Assembly: GCA_020634855.1 (NCBI GenBank)
Contig: JACKAU010000014.1
Coordinates: 1 to 64,000, forward strand
From: Anaerolineales bacterium
Lineage (GTDB): Bacteria; Chloroflexota; Anaerolineae; 4572-78; J111
Direction of reading: 5' to 3'
DNA length: 64,000 nucleotides
In this document: one piece after another, positions 54,813 to 63,987 of the stretch
How the letters are laid out: every line of letters starts with the position of its first letter
How positions within the stretch are numbered: position 1 is the first letter of the stretch
The notes under the pieces: model-generated
The model's input: only the letters and a program-made list of their open reading frames with translations
The model's database searches: none
What the model was told of the DNA's origin: nothing
Translations under genes and position numbers: made by a program

Positions 54813-55916
54813 ATGGACGCAGTAGTAACAACCAATGACATAGAAATCGATGAGGAAACCACCGGCGATGATCTGACCAACGTGCCCTATGATCCGGCCC
54901 AGGTCAAGGTCGATTACAAACCGTTTTCAATCTTTCAGGTGATGCGTAAAATTCGGCTGGGGGAAATCGACCTGCACCCCGACTTTCAACGGCGCTTAGT
55001 GTGGGATAAAACCCGTCAAAGCCGTCTGGTGGAGTCGATTCTAATTAACATTCCCCTGCCGGCTTTTTACTTAGATGCCACCACCCTCAATCGCTGGGTA
55101 GTGGTCGATGGTTTGCAGCGGTTGTCTACCTTGGATCGCTTCTGCAACCAAAACGAATTCACCCTACAAAATCTGGAATTTTTGAAGGATTTAGAAGGCA
55201 AAACCTTCGATGAACTGCCCCGCAACTACCAGCAGCAAATCGAAGAAACCCACCTCAACCTCTACATCATTCAGCCCGACGTGCCGGATGAAGTAAAATT
55301 TACGATTTTTTACCGGATCAACACCGGCGGTATTGTCTTAACCCGTCAGGAAATTCGGCACTGCCTCTTTCACGGGCCGGCCACCGATTTTCTCAAGAAA
55401 CTGGCCGAAGCCCAGAAGTTCAAAATCGTCACCACCAACTCCATCCCTACTAAGCACATGGACGATCGCGAATGCATTCTCCGCTTCTTTGCCTTCTACC
55501 TGACCCCCTACACCGACTACCAGCAGAGCAATTTCGACGCCTTTCTGGCCCAAACTATGCGCCGGCTCAATGCGATGGACGACACGGAGCGCCGCGAACT
55601 ACGCGAACGGTTATTCGAAATGCTCAACCGGGCCAGGGCTGTTTTTGGACCGTACGCCTTCCGTAAAATTTATGAAGTGGACGGCAAACGCTACCCCATC
55701 AACAAATCCCTGTTTGAAGTATGGGCCGTCACCCTGCTCAACCATGACCCCGACCGGCTGACCGAGCGAAAAGACGAGATCATTCGCCGCTTCGTCCAGA
55801 TCATGAATGAGGATGACGAGTTCAATAAAGCCATCTCGACCAGCACCGGCAGCATCAAAAGCGTTCATAAACGGTTTAGCGCCATCGAAGCTCTGCTGGC
55901 CGAGGTGATGGCTTAA
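54813..55916 (+). CDS. Stand-alone DUF262 protein
   Basis: 367 residues. The DUF262 (GmrSD N-terminal/ParB-like) domain spans about 35-250: DLHPDFQRRLVWDKTRQSRLVESILINIPLP and VVVDGLQRLSTLDRF, where the usual DGQQR nucleotide-binding motif is DGLQR. YRINTGGIVLTRQEIRH follows. The C-terminal DUF1524/HNH nuclease half of GmrSD is absent, so it is unlikely to be a full restriction enzyme. It precedes murJ by 6 bases and so may share a transcript. Role is unknown. Confidence 0.9.
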   Translation: MDAVVTTNDIEIDEETTGDDLTNVPYDPAQVKVDYKPFSIFQVMRKIRLGEIDLHPDFQRRLVWDKTRQSRLVESILINIPLPAFYLDATTLNRWVVVDGLQRLSTLDRFCNQNEFTLQNLEFLKDLEGKTFDELPRNYQQQIEETHLNLYIIQPDVPDEVKFTIFYRINTGGIVLTRQEIRHCLFHGPATDFLKKLAEAQKFKIVTTNSIPTKHMDDRECILRFFAFYLTPYTDYQQSNFDAFLAQTMRRLNAMDDTERRELRERLFEMLNRARAVFGPYAFRKIYEVDGKRYPINKSLFEVWAVTLLNHDPDRLTERKDEIIRRFVQIMNEDDEFNKAISTSTGSIKSVHKRFSAIEALLAEVMA

Positions 55917-55922
55917 GCCTCC

Positions 55923-57470
55923 ATGCTGCCCAAAATCCGTGTTGATCACCTCATCCGCTCAACCGGCATCTTGATGATCGCCTTTCTGGCGAACAAAATT
56001 TTGGCCATTGGGCGGCAGATTGTTGTTGCCCGGGCCTTTGGCACCGGGGCCGAATACGACGCCTTTGTAGCCGCCTTTCGCCTGCCTGATATCCTCTTTT
56101 TGCTCATCGCCGGCGGCGCGTTAGGCACCGCTTTTATCCCCATCCTCAGCGAACGGCTAACCAGCCGGCCCGAATCCGATCCGGACGGCTGGCGGCTGAC
56201 CAGCGGCGTGTTGAACACCCTGCTGCTGGTAGTCACCACGATTGCCATCCTCATGGCTATCCTGGCCGACCCGCTGGTCAAGTGGGTCGTCGCGCCCGGC
56301 TTTGCCCCGGAAACGCAAGCCCTAACCGCCAACCTCATGCGCCTGACGCTCATTTCGACCATTATCTTTAGCGTCAGCAGTTTACTGGGGGCGGTGCTGC
56401 ATACCCGCCAGCATTTTATTCTGCCGGCCATCGCCCCGCTGGTTTACAACCTGGGTATTATGGCCGGAGCGCTTTTTTTAGCGCCGGATTATGGCGTCTA
56501 TGGACTAATTTGGGGCGCGATATTGGGGTCGCTGGGCCATCTATTGATCCAAGTACCGGGCCTGCTGCGCTACGGCATTCGCTATCAACCGATCTTGGAC
56601 TGGGCCGATCGCGACTTATGGCACATCGCCCGGCTGATGGGGCCGCGCGTCTTGAACATCGTCGTCATCCAGATCAATTTTGTGGTGATGTTCAACCTGG
56701 CCTCTCGCCTCGATGAAGGCACTGTGTCGGCTCTGGATTACGGCTGGGATTTGATGCAGATGCCGCAAACGATCATCGGCTCGGCTATTGGCATTGTGCT
56801 GTTTCCCACCCTGTCGGAACTGGCGGCCCGGGGCGATATCGCCACGCTGCGCCATACGCTGGCCCAAACCTTGCGCATCATTCTGGCTCTGTCCATCCCG
56901 GCCATGGTCGGCCTGATGGTGCTGGGCCTGCCCCTGATTCAGGTGATGTTTGAACGGGGCGAGTTCGGCCCTGACTCGACGGCGGCGGTTTATCAATCGC
57001 TCCAATTTTGGGCGCTGGCGCTGATTGCCCACTCCGCCCTGGAGGTGGTCAACCGCGTCTTTTATGCCCAAAAAGATACGGTTACCCCGTTCCTGAGTTC
57101 GGTGGTCAGTATGGTGATTAATCTGGGGCTGGCGCTGCTGCTGTATCAACGGCTGTCGGCCGGCGGGTTGGCCCTGTCCAACGGCATCGCCGTGACGGTT
57201 GAGGTTATTATTATGCTGGTCATCGCTCACTACCGGCTCAACGGGATAGAAGCCGGAGCGATCCTCAAGACGCTGCTGCTCACGCTGGTGGCCGCCGGCG
57301 CGATGGGCCTGGCGGTTATGGCCTTCACCGCCGCTGTGCCCAACCTGTCGCCGCTGCTTATCGCCGCCGGCGGGGGCGTGTTGGGGATTGTCACTTATTT
57401 GGGGGTGGGATTGGTCGTTGGCGTTAAAGAAATCCGGCTGCTCCCTCGTCTGGTCGGCAGAGGCGTGTAG
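55923..57470 (+). CDS. murJ: Lipid II flippase MurJ
   Basis: 515 residues with 14 hydrophobic helices of the MATE-like MviN/MurJ family. Marks include the N-terminal LANKILAIGRQIVVARAFGTG, FRLPDILFLLIAGGALGTAFIPILSE, and LFPTLSELAARGD. It flips the peptidoglycan precursor lipid II across the cytoplasmic membrane. It starts 6 bases after the DUF262 stop. The presence of MurJ supports a peptidoglycan wall. The gene ends 32 bases before a 21-base repeat array. Confidence 0.95.
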   Translation: MLPKIRVDHLIRSTGILMIAFLANKILAIGRQIVVARAFGTGAEYDAFVAAFRLPDILFLLIAGGALGTAFIPILSERLTSRPESDPDGWRLTSGVLNTLLLVVTTIAILMAILADPLVKWVVAPGFAPETQALTANLMRLTLISTIIFSVSSLLGAVLHTRQHFILPAIAPLVYNLGIMAGALFLAPDYGVYGLIWGAILGSLGHLLIQVPGLLRYGIRYQPILDWADRDLWHIARLMGPRVLNIVVIQINFVVMFNLASRLDEGTVSALDYGWDLMQMPQTIIGSAIGIVLFPTLSELAARGDIATLRHTLAQTLRIILALSIPAMVGLMVLGLPLIQVMFERGEFGPDSTAAVYQSLQFWALALIAHSALEVVNRVFYAQKDTVTPFLSSVVSMVINLGLALLLYQRLSAGGLALSNGIAVTVEVIIMLVIAHYRLNGIEAGAILKTLLLTLVAAGAMGLAVMAFTAAVPNLSPLLIAAGGGVLGIVTYLGVGLVVGVKEIRLLPRLVGRGV

Positions 57471-57501
57471 AAAGATCACGTCCAGGAAGTTAAGCAGCGA
57501 A

Positions 57502-57963
57502 GCATCCGACCCAATGCGGCTGACGTCTCATCCAATACGTCCGGCGACTCATAAATACCACTCAGCGACTCACAGATATCAACCGGCGACTCACAGATAT
57601 CGTTGAGCGCATTTCAGATTGCGTTGATCTAGTCACAGATACCGTTTGAACTCTTACGAATACCGTTTGAACTCTTACAGATTGCGGCTGACGACTCACA
57701 GATTGCGTTGGACGACTTTGGGATTGCATTGATCTAGTCACAGATACCGTTTGAATTCTTACGAATACCGTTTGAACTCTTACAGATTGCGGCCGACGAC
57801 TCACAAATTGGGTTGGGCGGCTTACGGATTATGCCGATCTGGTCACAGATTTGTTTTGAATGCTTACGAATTGCGACTGGCAACTCCTAAATTGTGCCGG
57901 GCGACCTCTCCATGCCGTTTAGCCTCCCATAAATTATAGACGGCAACTCCTAAAATTCAGGTA
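57502..57963. repeat. Array of 22 consecutive 21-base units without indels
   Basis: Starting at 57502, every 21 bases a unit of type N-ACTCNCAGATTNCGNTTG begins; unit starts fall at 57544, 57565, 57586 and so on up to 57943 without a single length change. Five units (from 57628, TCTAGTCACAGATACCGTTTG onward) recur as a block at 57733, giving a 105-base higher-order repeat. Identity between units is partial. One plus frame reads as heptapeptides such as NSYEYRL, NSYRLRL, TTHRLRW with occasional TGA/TAA. It fills the gap between murJ and the PHP gene; no gene was found there. Confidence 0.92.
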
Positions 57964-58022
57964 TCTGGTAACTTGAGTCATATATTGGAGATGTTCGGAA
58001 AATTAAGAAGGAATAAAACAGA

Positions 58023-59096
58023 CTACGCCGCTCTTACATAAATTGGGTTGGTGAAGACCCATCCCCGCAGTTCGCCCCAATATTGGCGGTAGGCTTCTAC
58101 TCGAAAGACACCCGGTTGGCGGCTGTGCCAGACGAGCTCCGTGCCTGTTTGTTGAGCCACACAGCGGCCATCTCTAATCAAGCGAAGCAAGGCCGGATGC
58201 GGACTGGTCACCCGCAGTTCGACGTCTTCCTGCAACATAAGCGGGTCGCCCATCATCGCCTCGGTCGAGCCACTCTTGGCGGCAAATTCAAAACCACGCG
58301 GTGATTCGATCAGACCGTTGCCGATAAAGCAGTGCCCGGCGCTTAGAGCATCATAAATTTGCTGCTGCGCTTGCCCCGTATCTTGAGACAGCACGTCGGG
58401 CAAAATGAGGTGCGTGTTGACGGCTTTGAATAAAAATTCGTAGGGATAGACCGTCCGGGTCAGCGGCCCAAGCGAGAAAGACATGGCGTGGGCATCGGAA
58501 CCGCCGATGGCCACGACCTTTTTCCCGGAAGCCAACAGTTCGTCCCACTTGGCCAGCACCTCCGGAAAGGGCGCGGTCAGCACCCACTGCGGCACATAAG
58601 CGCCGGCTACGGCCCGAGGCCACAGCGTACGCAGCCGCCATTTAACATCGGTCATCGCATTCCACAACTCGATGCCGGTGTAGCCACAGATATTCCAGCT
58701 TATCCAGGGATAGGTTTCGGCGGCGGCCCGCAGCCCCGGCCGTTCGAGGGGGTGAGCCAAAAAGCTCAAGCCGCCGGCCTGGGTGACGGTATCGATCAAC
58801 TGCTGCGGGTCGGCGGCGACGCCGTTCAGATCGCGGCTGACAAAATGGCACAGCATATGGTTGAGTTCCGGCTCGAGCTGTTGATCGTTGATCTCCTGGC
58901 CCATTAAACGGAGAAGCGAACGGCCGGTCGTCGAATCGTGATACCAGCCTTCAACCCCATCGACCCAGGTGTTGTGATCGGTGTAAACAATAAAATCCAG
59001 ACCCGCTCTGGCAGCGGCCGCAGCAACCTCGTCGTGTGTACCGGTGCCGTCGGAAGCCGTTGTGTGTAAATGGAGATTTCCTACAATTTCTGGCAT
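58023..59096 (-). CDS. PHP-domain metallohydrolase (CehA/McbA-like)
   Basis: 357 residues. The N-terminal PHP signature is NLHLHTTASDGTGTHDEV (His8, His10, Asp14), with VYTDHNTW near 36, FLAHPLERPG near 115 and GGSDAHAMSF near 198. These are metal ligands of a phosphoesterase/hydrolase site. The C-terminal about 100 residues are a beta-rich extension (VELRVTSPHPALLRLIRDG). No signal peptide. The enzyme's substrate is unknown. It is 24 bases from the gene at 59120 and co-directional, so they are likely one transcript. Confidence 0.88.
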   Translation of the reverse strand: MPEIVGNLHLHTTASDGTGTHDEVAAAAARAGLDFIVYTDHNTWVDGVEGWYHDSTTGRSLLRLMGQEINDQQLEPELNHMLCHFVSRDLNGVAADPQQLIDTVTQAGGLSFLAHPLERPGLRAAAETYPWISWNICGYTGIELWNAMTDVKWRLRTLWPRAVAGAYVPQWVLTAPFPEVLAKWDELLASGKKVVAIGGSDAHAMSFSLGPLTRTVYPYEFLFKAVNTHLILPDVLSQDTGQAQQQIYDALSAGHCFIGNGLIESPRGFEFAAKSGSTEAMMGDPLMLQEDVELRVTSPHPALLRLIRDGRCVAQQTGTELVWHSRQPGVFRVEAYRQYWGELRGWVFTNPIYVRAA

Positions 59097-59119
59097 AGAT
59101 TTATTTCTTTGTGCAATTC

Positions 59120-59686
59120 TTAGGTGGGTTGAGCGGCCGTCAATTGAGCCAACTGGCTGGTCAGATCCGCCATGACCACTCGATATTTTTGAACCGAGTC
59201 GGAGCCGATCTCTACGGTCAGGTTATCGGCCAATAATTGTAACGCAGCCCGGGCTGTGCCGGTTAGGAGAGAAACAGCAATATCCAAATCACCGGCAACC
59301 TGCCGATAGGTCAAGGGCCGAAAATCTTGTATAAGCCGGGCGGCCTGCGTTGACAGTTTGGCAATCTCAGTTGAATAGTCACACAAGGCGAGGCGGTAGC
59401 CGTTGACGGCAGCCAGGGCATCATCTATACGACCGCTTGCGATATCCTGGTTAGACCATTCGACCAACGTGTCTTTGAAATGGGCCATCTGCCCGATCCG
59501 GCCGGTGACATCTTGCCAATCCAATTTATCAACCTGATGATCTAAACTCAACTGCATACAAGCTTCGGCCAGAGCCGCCGCATGAGCAGCCATAAGGGCG
59601 ATCACCGGGCCGGTCATCGGGTAGTACTGGTCGCTAACGGCATCAATATACTGGCGTACGGTTTTGTTGGTGAGGTCTGTTTCCAT
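59120..59686 (-). CDS. Small helical protein of unknown function
   Basis: 188 residues, predicted almost entirely alpha-helical: QYIDAVSDQYYPMTGPVIALMAAHAAALAEACMQL matches the formiminotransferase-cyclodeaminase (FtcD C-terminal, PF04961) type of four-helix bundle start, and DALAAVNGYRLA with CDYSTEIAKLS fit the rest. If so it may be a cyclodeaminase-like protein, but I am not certain. The PHP gene lies directly downstream. A GGAG-type site precedes the ATG. Confidence 0.6.
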   Translation of the reverse strand: METDLTNKTVRQYIDAVSDQYYPMTGPVIALMAAHAAALAEACMQLSLDHQVDKLDWQDVTGRIGQMAHFKDTLVEWSNQDIASGRIDDALAAVNGYRLALCDYSTEIAKLSTQAARLIQDFRPLTYRQVAGDLDIAVSLLTGTARAALQLLADNLTVEIGSDSVQKYRVVMADLTSQLAQLTAAQPT

Positions 59687-59932
59687 GACGTTCTCCTGTT
59701 GAAACTGTAATGTGAGTTGACGAAGTCGGCCTAAAGTTTGAGAAAGCTAACGAATGTCCTGATTCTACATGACTCGGCTAACAAGCACAAATAAGTTAGA
59801 AAGGCGTATCTATAAACCCGATGACTGGCTCTTGATCGCCGTAAGTCAAAGTGACAATCACCTGAATCGGTTAGTAAAATTAACTTTTCAAGATAGCAAC
59901 ATTTATCTATAGACCTAAACCAAATTATCAGC

Positions 59933-59938
59933 TATAAT
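59933..59938 (+). promoter_or_regulatory. -10 box for the response regulator at 60011
   Basis: TATAAT at 59933-59938 in an AT-rich stretch; no good -35 box is seen. The remaining gap 59687-60010 shows no gene or repeat. Confidence 0.45.
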
Positions 59939-60010
59939 GTTGTGGCTCAGGCAGCAAAACCTTAACAGCTAAATTGTGGGTGCAAATTAGAGGTTTTGGG
60001 AGGAAACTCT

Positions 60011-60400
60011 ATGATTGACGAGAAGAACTTACCCCGCGTTCTCTATGTGGAGGATGAAAAAGATTTGCGCGATCCCATCTCACAAATGTTGGAATTCTTG
60101 GGTTATGAAGTCGATTGCGCGGTTAACGGGGCGGAAGGCGTGGAAAAAGCCGAAAGTTGGCAGCCGGATTTTATTTTAATGGATATTCGTATGCCAAAAA
60201 TTGATGGATTTGAGGCCACACGCCGATTACGCAGCAATCCTGTTACAAATAAAATTCCCATCTTTATCCTGTCAGCTTATGACGACGCTAAAACACGGGC
60301 TTCATGTCGAGAAGTTGGCGCGGATGGTTTTTTCTCCAAGCCGGCCGATATTGAAAAGATCGACGCCACGATCCGGCGAACGTTGGGGAGGGTGAGGTAG
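60011..60400 (+). CDS. CheY-like stand-alone receiver
   Basis: 129 residues from ATG at 60011 with GGGAGGAAA upstream. VLYVEDEKD near 12, phospho-Asp in FILMDIRMPKIDGFEA near 57 and Lys in FFSKPADI near 108 complete a receiver domain without output. It converges with the kinase at 60411 with an 11-base gap. The kinase's own regulator is the OmpR-type gene, so this receiver probably serves another partner. Confidence 0.92.
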   Translation: MIDEKNLPRVLYVEDEKDLRDPISQMLEFLGYEVDCAVNGAEGVEKAESWQPDFILMDIRMPKIDGFEATRRLRSNPVTNKIPIFILSAYDDAKTRASCREVGADGFFSKPADIEKIDATIRRTLGRVR

Positions 60401-60410
60401 TTAGGGGGCC

Positions 60411-61655
60411 TCAATTACTCACCGGCAGCACAAAGCTAAAGCGCGTACCGTGCCCAAGTTGGCTGTCAACCCAAATTTGTCCCTTATGCGCCTCGATGAT
60501 CCGCTTGGCGATGGCCAAGCCTAAACCCGCCCCGCCCGTTTCCCGGCTGCGGCTTTTTTCTCCTCGGAAGAATTGATCAAAAATATGGGGCAGATCCTCC
60601 GGATCGATGCCCTCACCGGTATCTTCAACATCCACTTGAACCCCTTGCGGCACAACTTTGGTCACTAAACAAATAGTGCCGGTTTCAGGCGTATGCCGGA
60701 TCGCATTTTGAACCAGGTTATAGACCACACGCTGAACTTTATCGAACTCAGCCATGATCATCGGCAAATCCTCATAAAAGATCGGCTTGAGTGAGACATT
60801 TTTATTCCGAGCCTGCTGCTGCATCGACTCCAGGATGTCGGACAGCAGGTCATTGAGATTAACCGGCTCCAGCCGAAGCTGCACCTGCTCGGTCTCCAAT
60901 TTCGATAGTTCAAACAGATCGTTGATCAGATTCGATAGATTCTCCGTTTGGGACCGAATGTTAGTATGGTAACGCTGAACCATCTCCGGATCGGTGACGA
61001 CCCCATCAGCCACAGCCTCAATCATGGCTCTAATGGAAGTTAATGGTGTGCGCAGATCGTGGCTAACGGCGGCGATGAGATCGCGGCGAGCCTGCTCCAT
61101 CTCCTTCTGGCGGGCAAAGGAGCGCTGCAACTCATCGGCCATCATATTGAAAGCTTCGGCCACGTCGGCCAGTTCGTCAGCCTCATTCAGATCAACCCGT
61201 ACGGAAAAGTCGCCCAGCGCCACCTGGTGCGCCCCCTTTTGCAGCAGCCACAGAGATCGGGTGATATTACTGGCCAGCAAATAACCGAATGAGGCGGAAA
61301 TGAGCGCCGCGAAGATCAACAGCAGCCCTAATAGTAAAAAATCGTGGGTAGAAACAAACATAAGTCTCGATGTGACGTAAATATTGAGGATAGCAATAAC
61401 AATGCCCAGGCTATAGGCCAATAAAATCTTATATTTGATGCTGCGCAGCCATTTTCGACCCAGGGCAAAAACGAGATAGCCGCCCAACAATGACGGCAAA
61501 CTGGAGGTTACTAAGAATTGGACCAGATCCTTCAGATCGCTAGGGGGAGCCTGCATCACGTAAATGGCGATAGCGAGCGCCACCAAAAAGGCGATGCCCA
61601 ACCCCACCAGCAGCGGCCAGAACTCGTGCATCTTATATTTGAGCGTCAAAGTCAT
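60411..61655 (-). CDS. HAMP-domain sensor histidine kinase with four helices
   Basis: 414 residues. Four N-terminal helices (about 10-130) with short loops suggest intramembrane sensing. HAMP is at about 130-185, HisKA has AAVSHDLRTPLTSIRAMI with the phospho-His near 200, and HATPase_c has NAIRHTPETG, DTGEGIDPEDLPHIFDQF and GAGLGLAIAKRI. It overlaps the OmpR regulator gene upstream by 4 bases, so they are a coupled two-component system. Signal unknown. Confidence 0.95.
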   Translation of the reverse strand: MTLTLKYKMHEFWPLLVGLGIAFLVALAIAIYVMQAPPSDLKDLVQFLVTSSLPSLLGGYLVFALGRKWLRSIKYKILLAYSLGIVIAILNIYVTSRLMFVSTHDFLLLGLLLIFAALISASFGYLLASNITRSLWLLQKGAHQVALGDFSVRVDLNEADELADVAEAFNMMADELQRSFARQKEMEQARRDLIAAVSHDLRTPLTSIRAMIEAVADGVVTDPEMVQRYHTNIRSQTENLSNLINDLFELSKLETEQVQLRLEPVNLNDLLSDILESMQQQARNKNVSLKPIFYEDLPMIMAEFDKVQRVVYNLVQNAIRHTPETGTICLVTKVVPQGVQVDVEDTGEGIDPEDLPHIFDQFFRGEKSRSRETGGAGLGLAIAKRIIEAHKGQIWVDSQLGHGTRFSFVLPVSN

Positions 61656-62356
61656 TTATCCATAGCAAACTTATAACCAACGCCCCAAACAGTTAAAATA
61701 TATTCCGGTTTGGTCGGGCGCGTTTCGATTTTTTCGCGAAGCCGTCGCACGTGAACCGTGACCGTACTGGAATCGCCAAAAAAGTCATAGCCCCACACGT
61801 GATCAAGCACTTGATCGCGGGTAAAGACCTGGCCGGGATGGTTCATAAAAAACCACAACAGATCAAACTCCTTGGCGGTGAGAACCACTTCCTGGTCGTT
61901 AACCAAAACCTGACGCGTGGTGGGATTAACCGTAATGTGGCCAATGGTAAGCGGCTGGGACTGGGTGTCGACGGTCGCTTTACCGCTAACGCGCCGCAGC
62001 ACCGCCTTGACCCGCGCCACCAACTCTTTAGGGCTGAACGGCTTGGTCACGTAATCGTCGGCTCCCAGTTCCAGGCCGGTGATACGGTCGGCTTCCTCGC
62101 TCTTGGCAGTGAGCATAATGATCGGGATATTGTAATCCCCTTCGCGCAGGATGCGGGTAATTTGGAGGCCGTTGATGGCCGGCAGCATCAAATCGAGAAC
62201 GATCAAATCGGGCGATTTGCGCTCGATGGCTTGCAGGGCGGCGGCCCCATCGCCGGCTACCTCAACTTCGTACCCTTCCCGCTGCAAGTAAAGCTCCACC
62301 ACTTCGCGGATATTCGGTTCATCGTCAACAACCAAAATATGGAGTTTGTTTGACAC
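61652..62356 (-). CDS. OmpR/PhoB-type response regulator
   Basis: 234 residues. VVDDEPNIREVVELYLQREGY near 8, phospho-Asp in LIVLDLMLPAINGLQI near 54 and Lys in VTKPFSPKELVARV near 104. The winged helix spans about 130-232 with LTAKEFDLLWFFMNHPGQVFTRDQVL and TVTVHVRRLREKI. It is first in a transcript with the HAMP kinase and follows the LysM-thioredoxin gene by 17 bases, so these three may be one operon. Confidence 0.95.
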   Translation of the reverse strand: MSNKLHILVVDDEPNIREVVELYLQREGYEVEVAGDGAAALQAIERKSPDLIVLDLMLPAINGLQITRILREGDYNIPIIMLTAKSEEADRITGLELGADDYVTKPFSPKELVARVKAVLRRVSGKATVDTQSQPLTIGHITVNPTTRQVLVNDQEVVLTAKEFDLLWFFMNHPGQVFTRDQVLDHVWGYDFFGDSSTVTVHVRRLREKIETRPTKPEYILTVWGVGYKFAMDK

Positions 62357-62373
62357 AACGTAATGTCCTTATT

Positions 62374-63282
62374 TTAGATATCTTCCGCCAGCAGCGCCTG
62401 AATAATTTCTTCCTGCTGATCGTACCGGCCTTCGCCAATGTGAATGTGCCGCACATTGCCGGCTTTATCGATAAAATATTTACTAGGCCAATAGCGCTGA
62501 TTGAACGGTTTCTTGTAACTGCGCCAGGTCTGCCAATCATTATCGATGGCGACGGCGTAAGGCACATCTAAGCGGACCAATGCCTCTTTGACATTGTCGA
62601 GGTCCTGTTCGTAACCAAACTCAGGTGTGTGGACGCCGATAATGACCAGCCCGTCATCGGCGTACTTGGTGTGCCATTCGCGCAGCGACGGAATAACATG
62701 GATACAATTAATACAGCCGAACGTCCAAAATTCTACAATAACTACTTTACCGTGCAAATCGGCCAGCTTCAACGGGTCAGAATTTAGCCACACTTCGTTA
62801 TTGAGGTCAGGGGGAACGCCTTTGATGTCTAAATCGGCCAGCAGTGCGAGCTGCTCCGCCGTCGGAGCCGGGATATCCTGGTTTATCATAGCCACCTCTT
62901 CCGACCCAACAGTCTGATCTTGAGCTGGATCTTCGGCTACAACCGGCGATTCCTGCGGCAGAGTGGTTAGATCGGCCACCGCCTGCAAGTTATCCGGAAT
63001 AAACAGCCGCTGGCCGACTTCGATCACGTCGGGGTCGGTAATTTGAGTGTAAGTTGTGTCTGCGACCGCTTTGGCGTTAGTAGCCTCGACAATGGCCTGA
63101 TAGGCCAGCGGATCGCCGTAAAATTTATCGGCTAACTTGCTGAGCCAGTCATCAGCTTGCACAATGTAATCCTGGCCGTTAGCGCTGCCCTCAGGCGGTG
63201 GAGCCGCAGCCACGACTTGGTAACCGATCACGATCATCATAGCCACCAGCATTACGGCGATATGGGTTCGATTCAACATCAA
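62374..63282 (-). CDS. LysM domain fused to a TlpA/DipZ-like thioredoxin domain
   Basis: 302 residues. A signal peptide (HIAVMLVAMMIVIGYQVVAAA) leads to a LysM-like domain at about 38-95 (DYIVQADDWLSKLADKFYG, QAIVEATN, VIEVGQRLFIPDN). An acidic linker follows, then a redoxin domain from about 150: VVIVEFWTFGCINCIHVIPSLREWH with the CxxC active site. The last part (NQRYWPSKYFIDKAGNVRHIHIGEG) matches the DipZ C-terminal TlpA-like type. It is likely exported and tethered to peptidoglycan, where it acts as a thiol oxidoreductase. The combination is unusual. Confidence 0.87.
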   Translation of the reverse strand: MMLNRTHIAVMLVAMMIVIGYQVVAAAPPPEGSANGQDYIVQADDWLSKLADKFYGDPLAYQAIVEATNAKAVADTTYTQITDPDVIEVGQRLFIPDNLQAVADLTTLPQESPVVAEDPAQDQTVGSEEVAMINQDIPAPTAEQLALLADLDIKGVPPDLNNEVWLNSDPLKLADLHGKVVIVEFWTFGCINCIHVIPSLREWHTKYADDGLVIIGVHTPEFGYEQDLDNVKEALVRLDVPYAVAIDNDWQTWRSYKKPFNQRYWPSKYFIDKAGNVRHIHIGEGRYDQQEEIIQALLAEDI

Positions 63283-63377
63283 TTTCCCCTTTCCTTTGCA
63301 ATTGAATACTCAAACGATTGTAACATTGAGTCTAAAGGAGAAATCTTACAATTTTATTGCCAAGGATTATTCTTCAC

Positions 63378-63872
63378 TTAAAGCGCAATAATTTCGGCGG
63401 AATTGGTCTCGGTGTTGTAGATGGCGCAAGTGGGGCTACCTTTCCAGCCCAGAACCTCGCCGGGATTGAGCCATAGGCAATCGCCGAACCGTTCTTCGGT
63501 TTGCTCATGAGTGTGGCCGGAGAAAACGGCCTGGTAATCGCCGGTTCGGGCCAGAGCTTGGGCGTAAAACGGGTAATGGGTGACGGCCACTTTGACTCCG
63601 TCAAACTCAAGCTCGGCATACTCGCCGTGCAGTTTCAGATTAGGGTACTGGGTTTTGGCGATATTCGAAATGGCAAACCGGTCGCCATCGCCGTTGCCAA
63701 AGACCACATGAACATCGCCGTCGAACTCGCCGCCAACCACCCGCGACGGAATCGGTGAGCAGAAATCGCCGCAGAAGATCAGGCTGTCGACATTGCGGCT
63801 TTTGAACACCGCCAGCGCCTTTTGGAGATTATCCAAATTATCGTGGATATCAGAAAAAACCCCGATTAGCAT
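63378..63872 (-). CDS. YfcE-family metallophosphoesterase
   Basis: 164 residues. Metal-site motifs are GVFSDIHDNLDNL near 4, FCGDFCS near 33, FGNGDGDRF near 58, THYPFYAQ near 100 and SGHTHEQT near 117. This is the small calcineurin-like phosphodiesterase family (YfcE/MJ0936), acting on phosphodiesters in the cytoplasm. It is monocistronic and divergent from a promoter at the window's right edge. Confidence 0.92.
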   Translation of the reverse strand: MLIGVFSDIHDNLDNLQKALAVFKSRNVDSLIFCGDFCSPIPSRVVGGEFDGDVHVVFGNGDGDRFAISNIAKTQYPNLKLHGEYAELEFDGVKVAVTHYPFYAQALARTGDYQAVFSGHTHEQTEERFGDCLWLNPGEVLGWKGSPTCAIYNTETNSAEIIAL

Positions 63873-63957
63873 GATTTACCTCCCTTTAGGTATCAAACTT
63901 TCTCAGAAAATCTATGAGAATTTTATTAAATCACGGCCAATCGGCAAATAACCTCTG

Positions 63958-63987
63958 TTGTCAACCGTTTAACGAATATGGTATAAT
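63958..63987 (+). promoter_or_regulatory. Promoter reading out of the window
   Basis: TTGTCA at 63958-63963, 18-base spacer and TATAAT at 63982-63987. The driven gene lies beyond position 64000. Confidence 0.55.

Noticed and set aside
53465..55916. Defence island made of the PLD-like and DUF262 genes
   Set aside because: The PLD-like protein is membrane-anchored and appears extracytoplasmic, DUF262 lacks its nuclease half, and both neighbours (GT39-like, murJ) are housekeeping-type envelope genes.
57388..57939. Several open frames (62-80 residues) over the 21-base array as small repeat-protein genes
   Set aside because: The period is a multiple of three, so any stop-free unit stays open through many copies. 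No ribosome site or conserved start was found, and the plus frame has stops inside; kept only as a hypothesis in findings.
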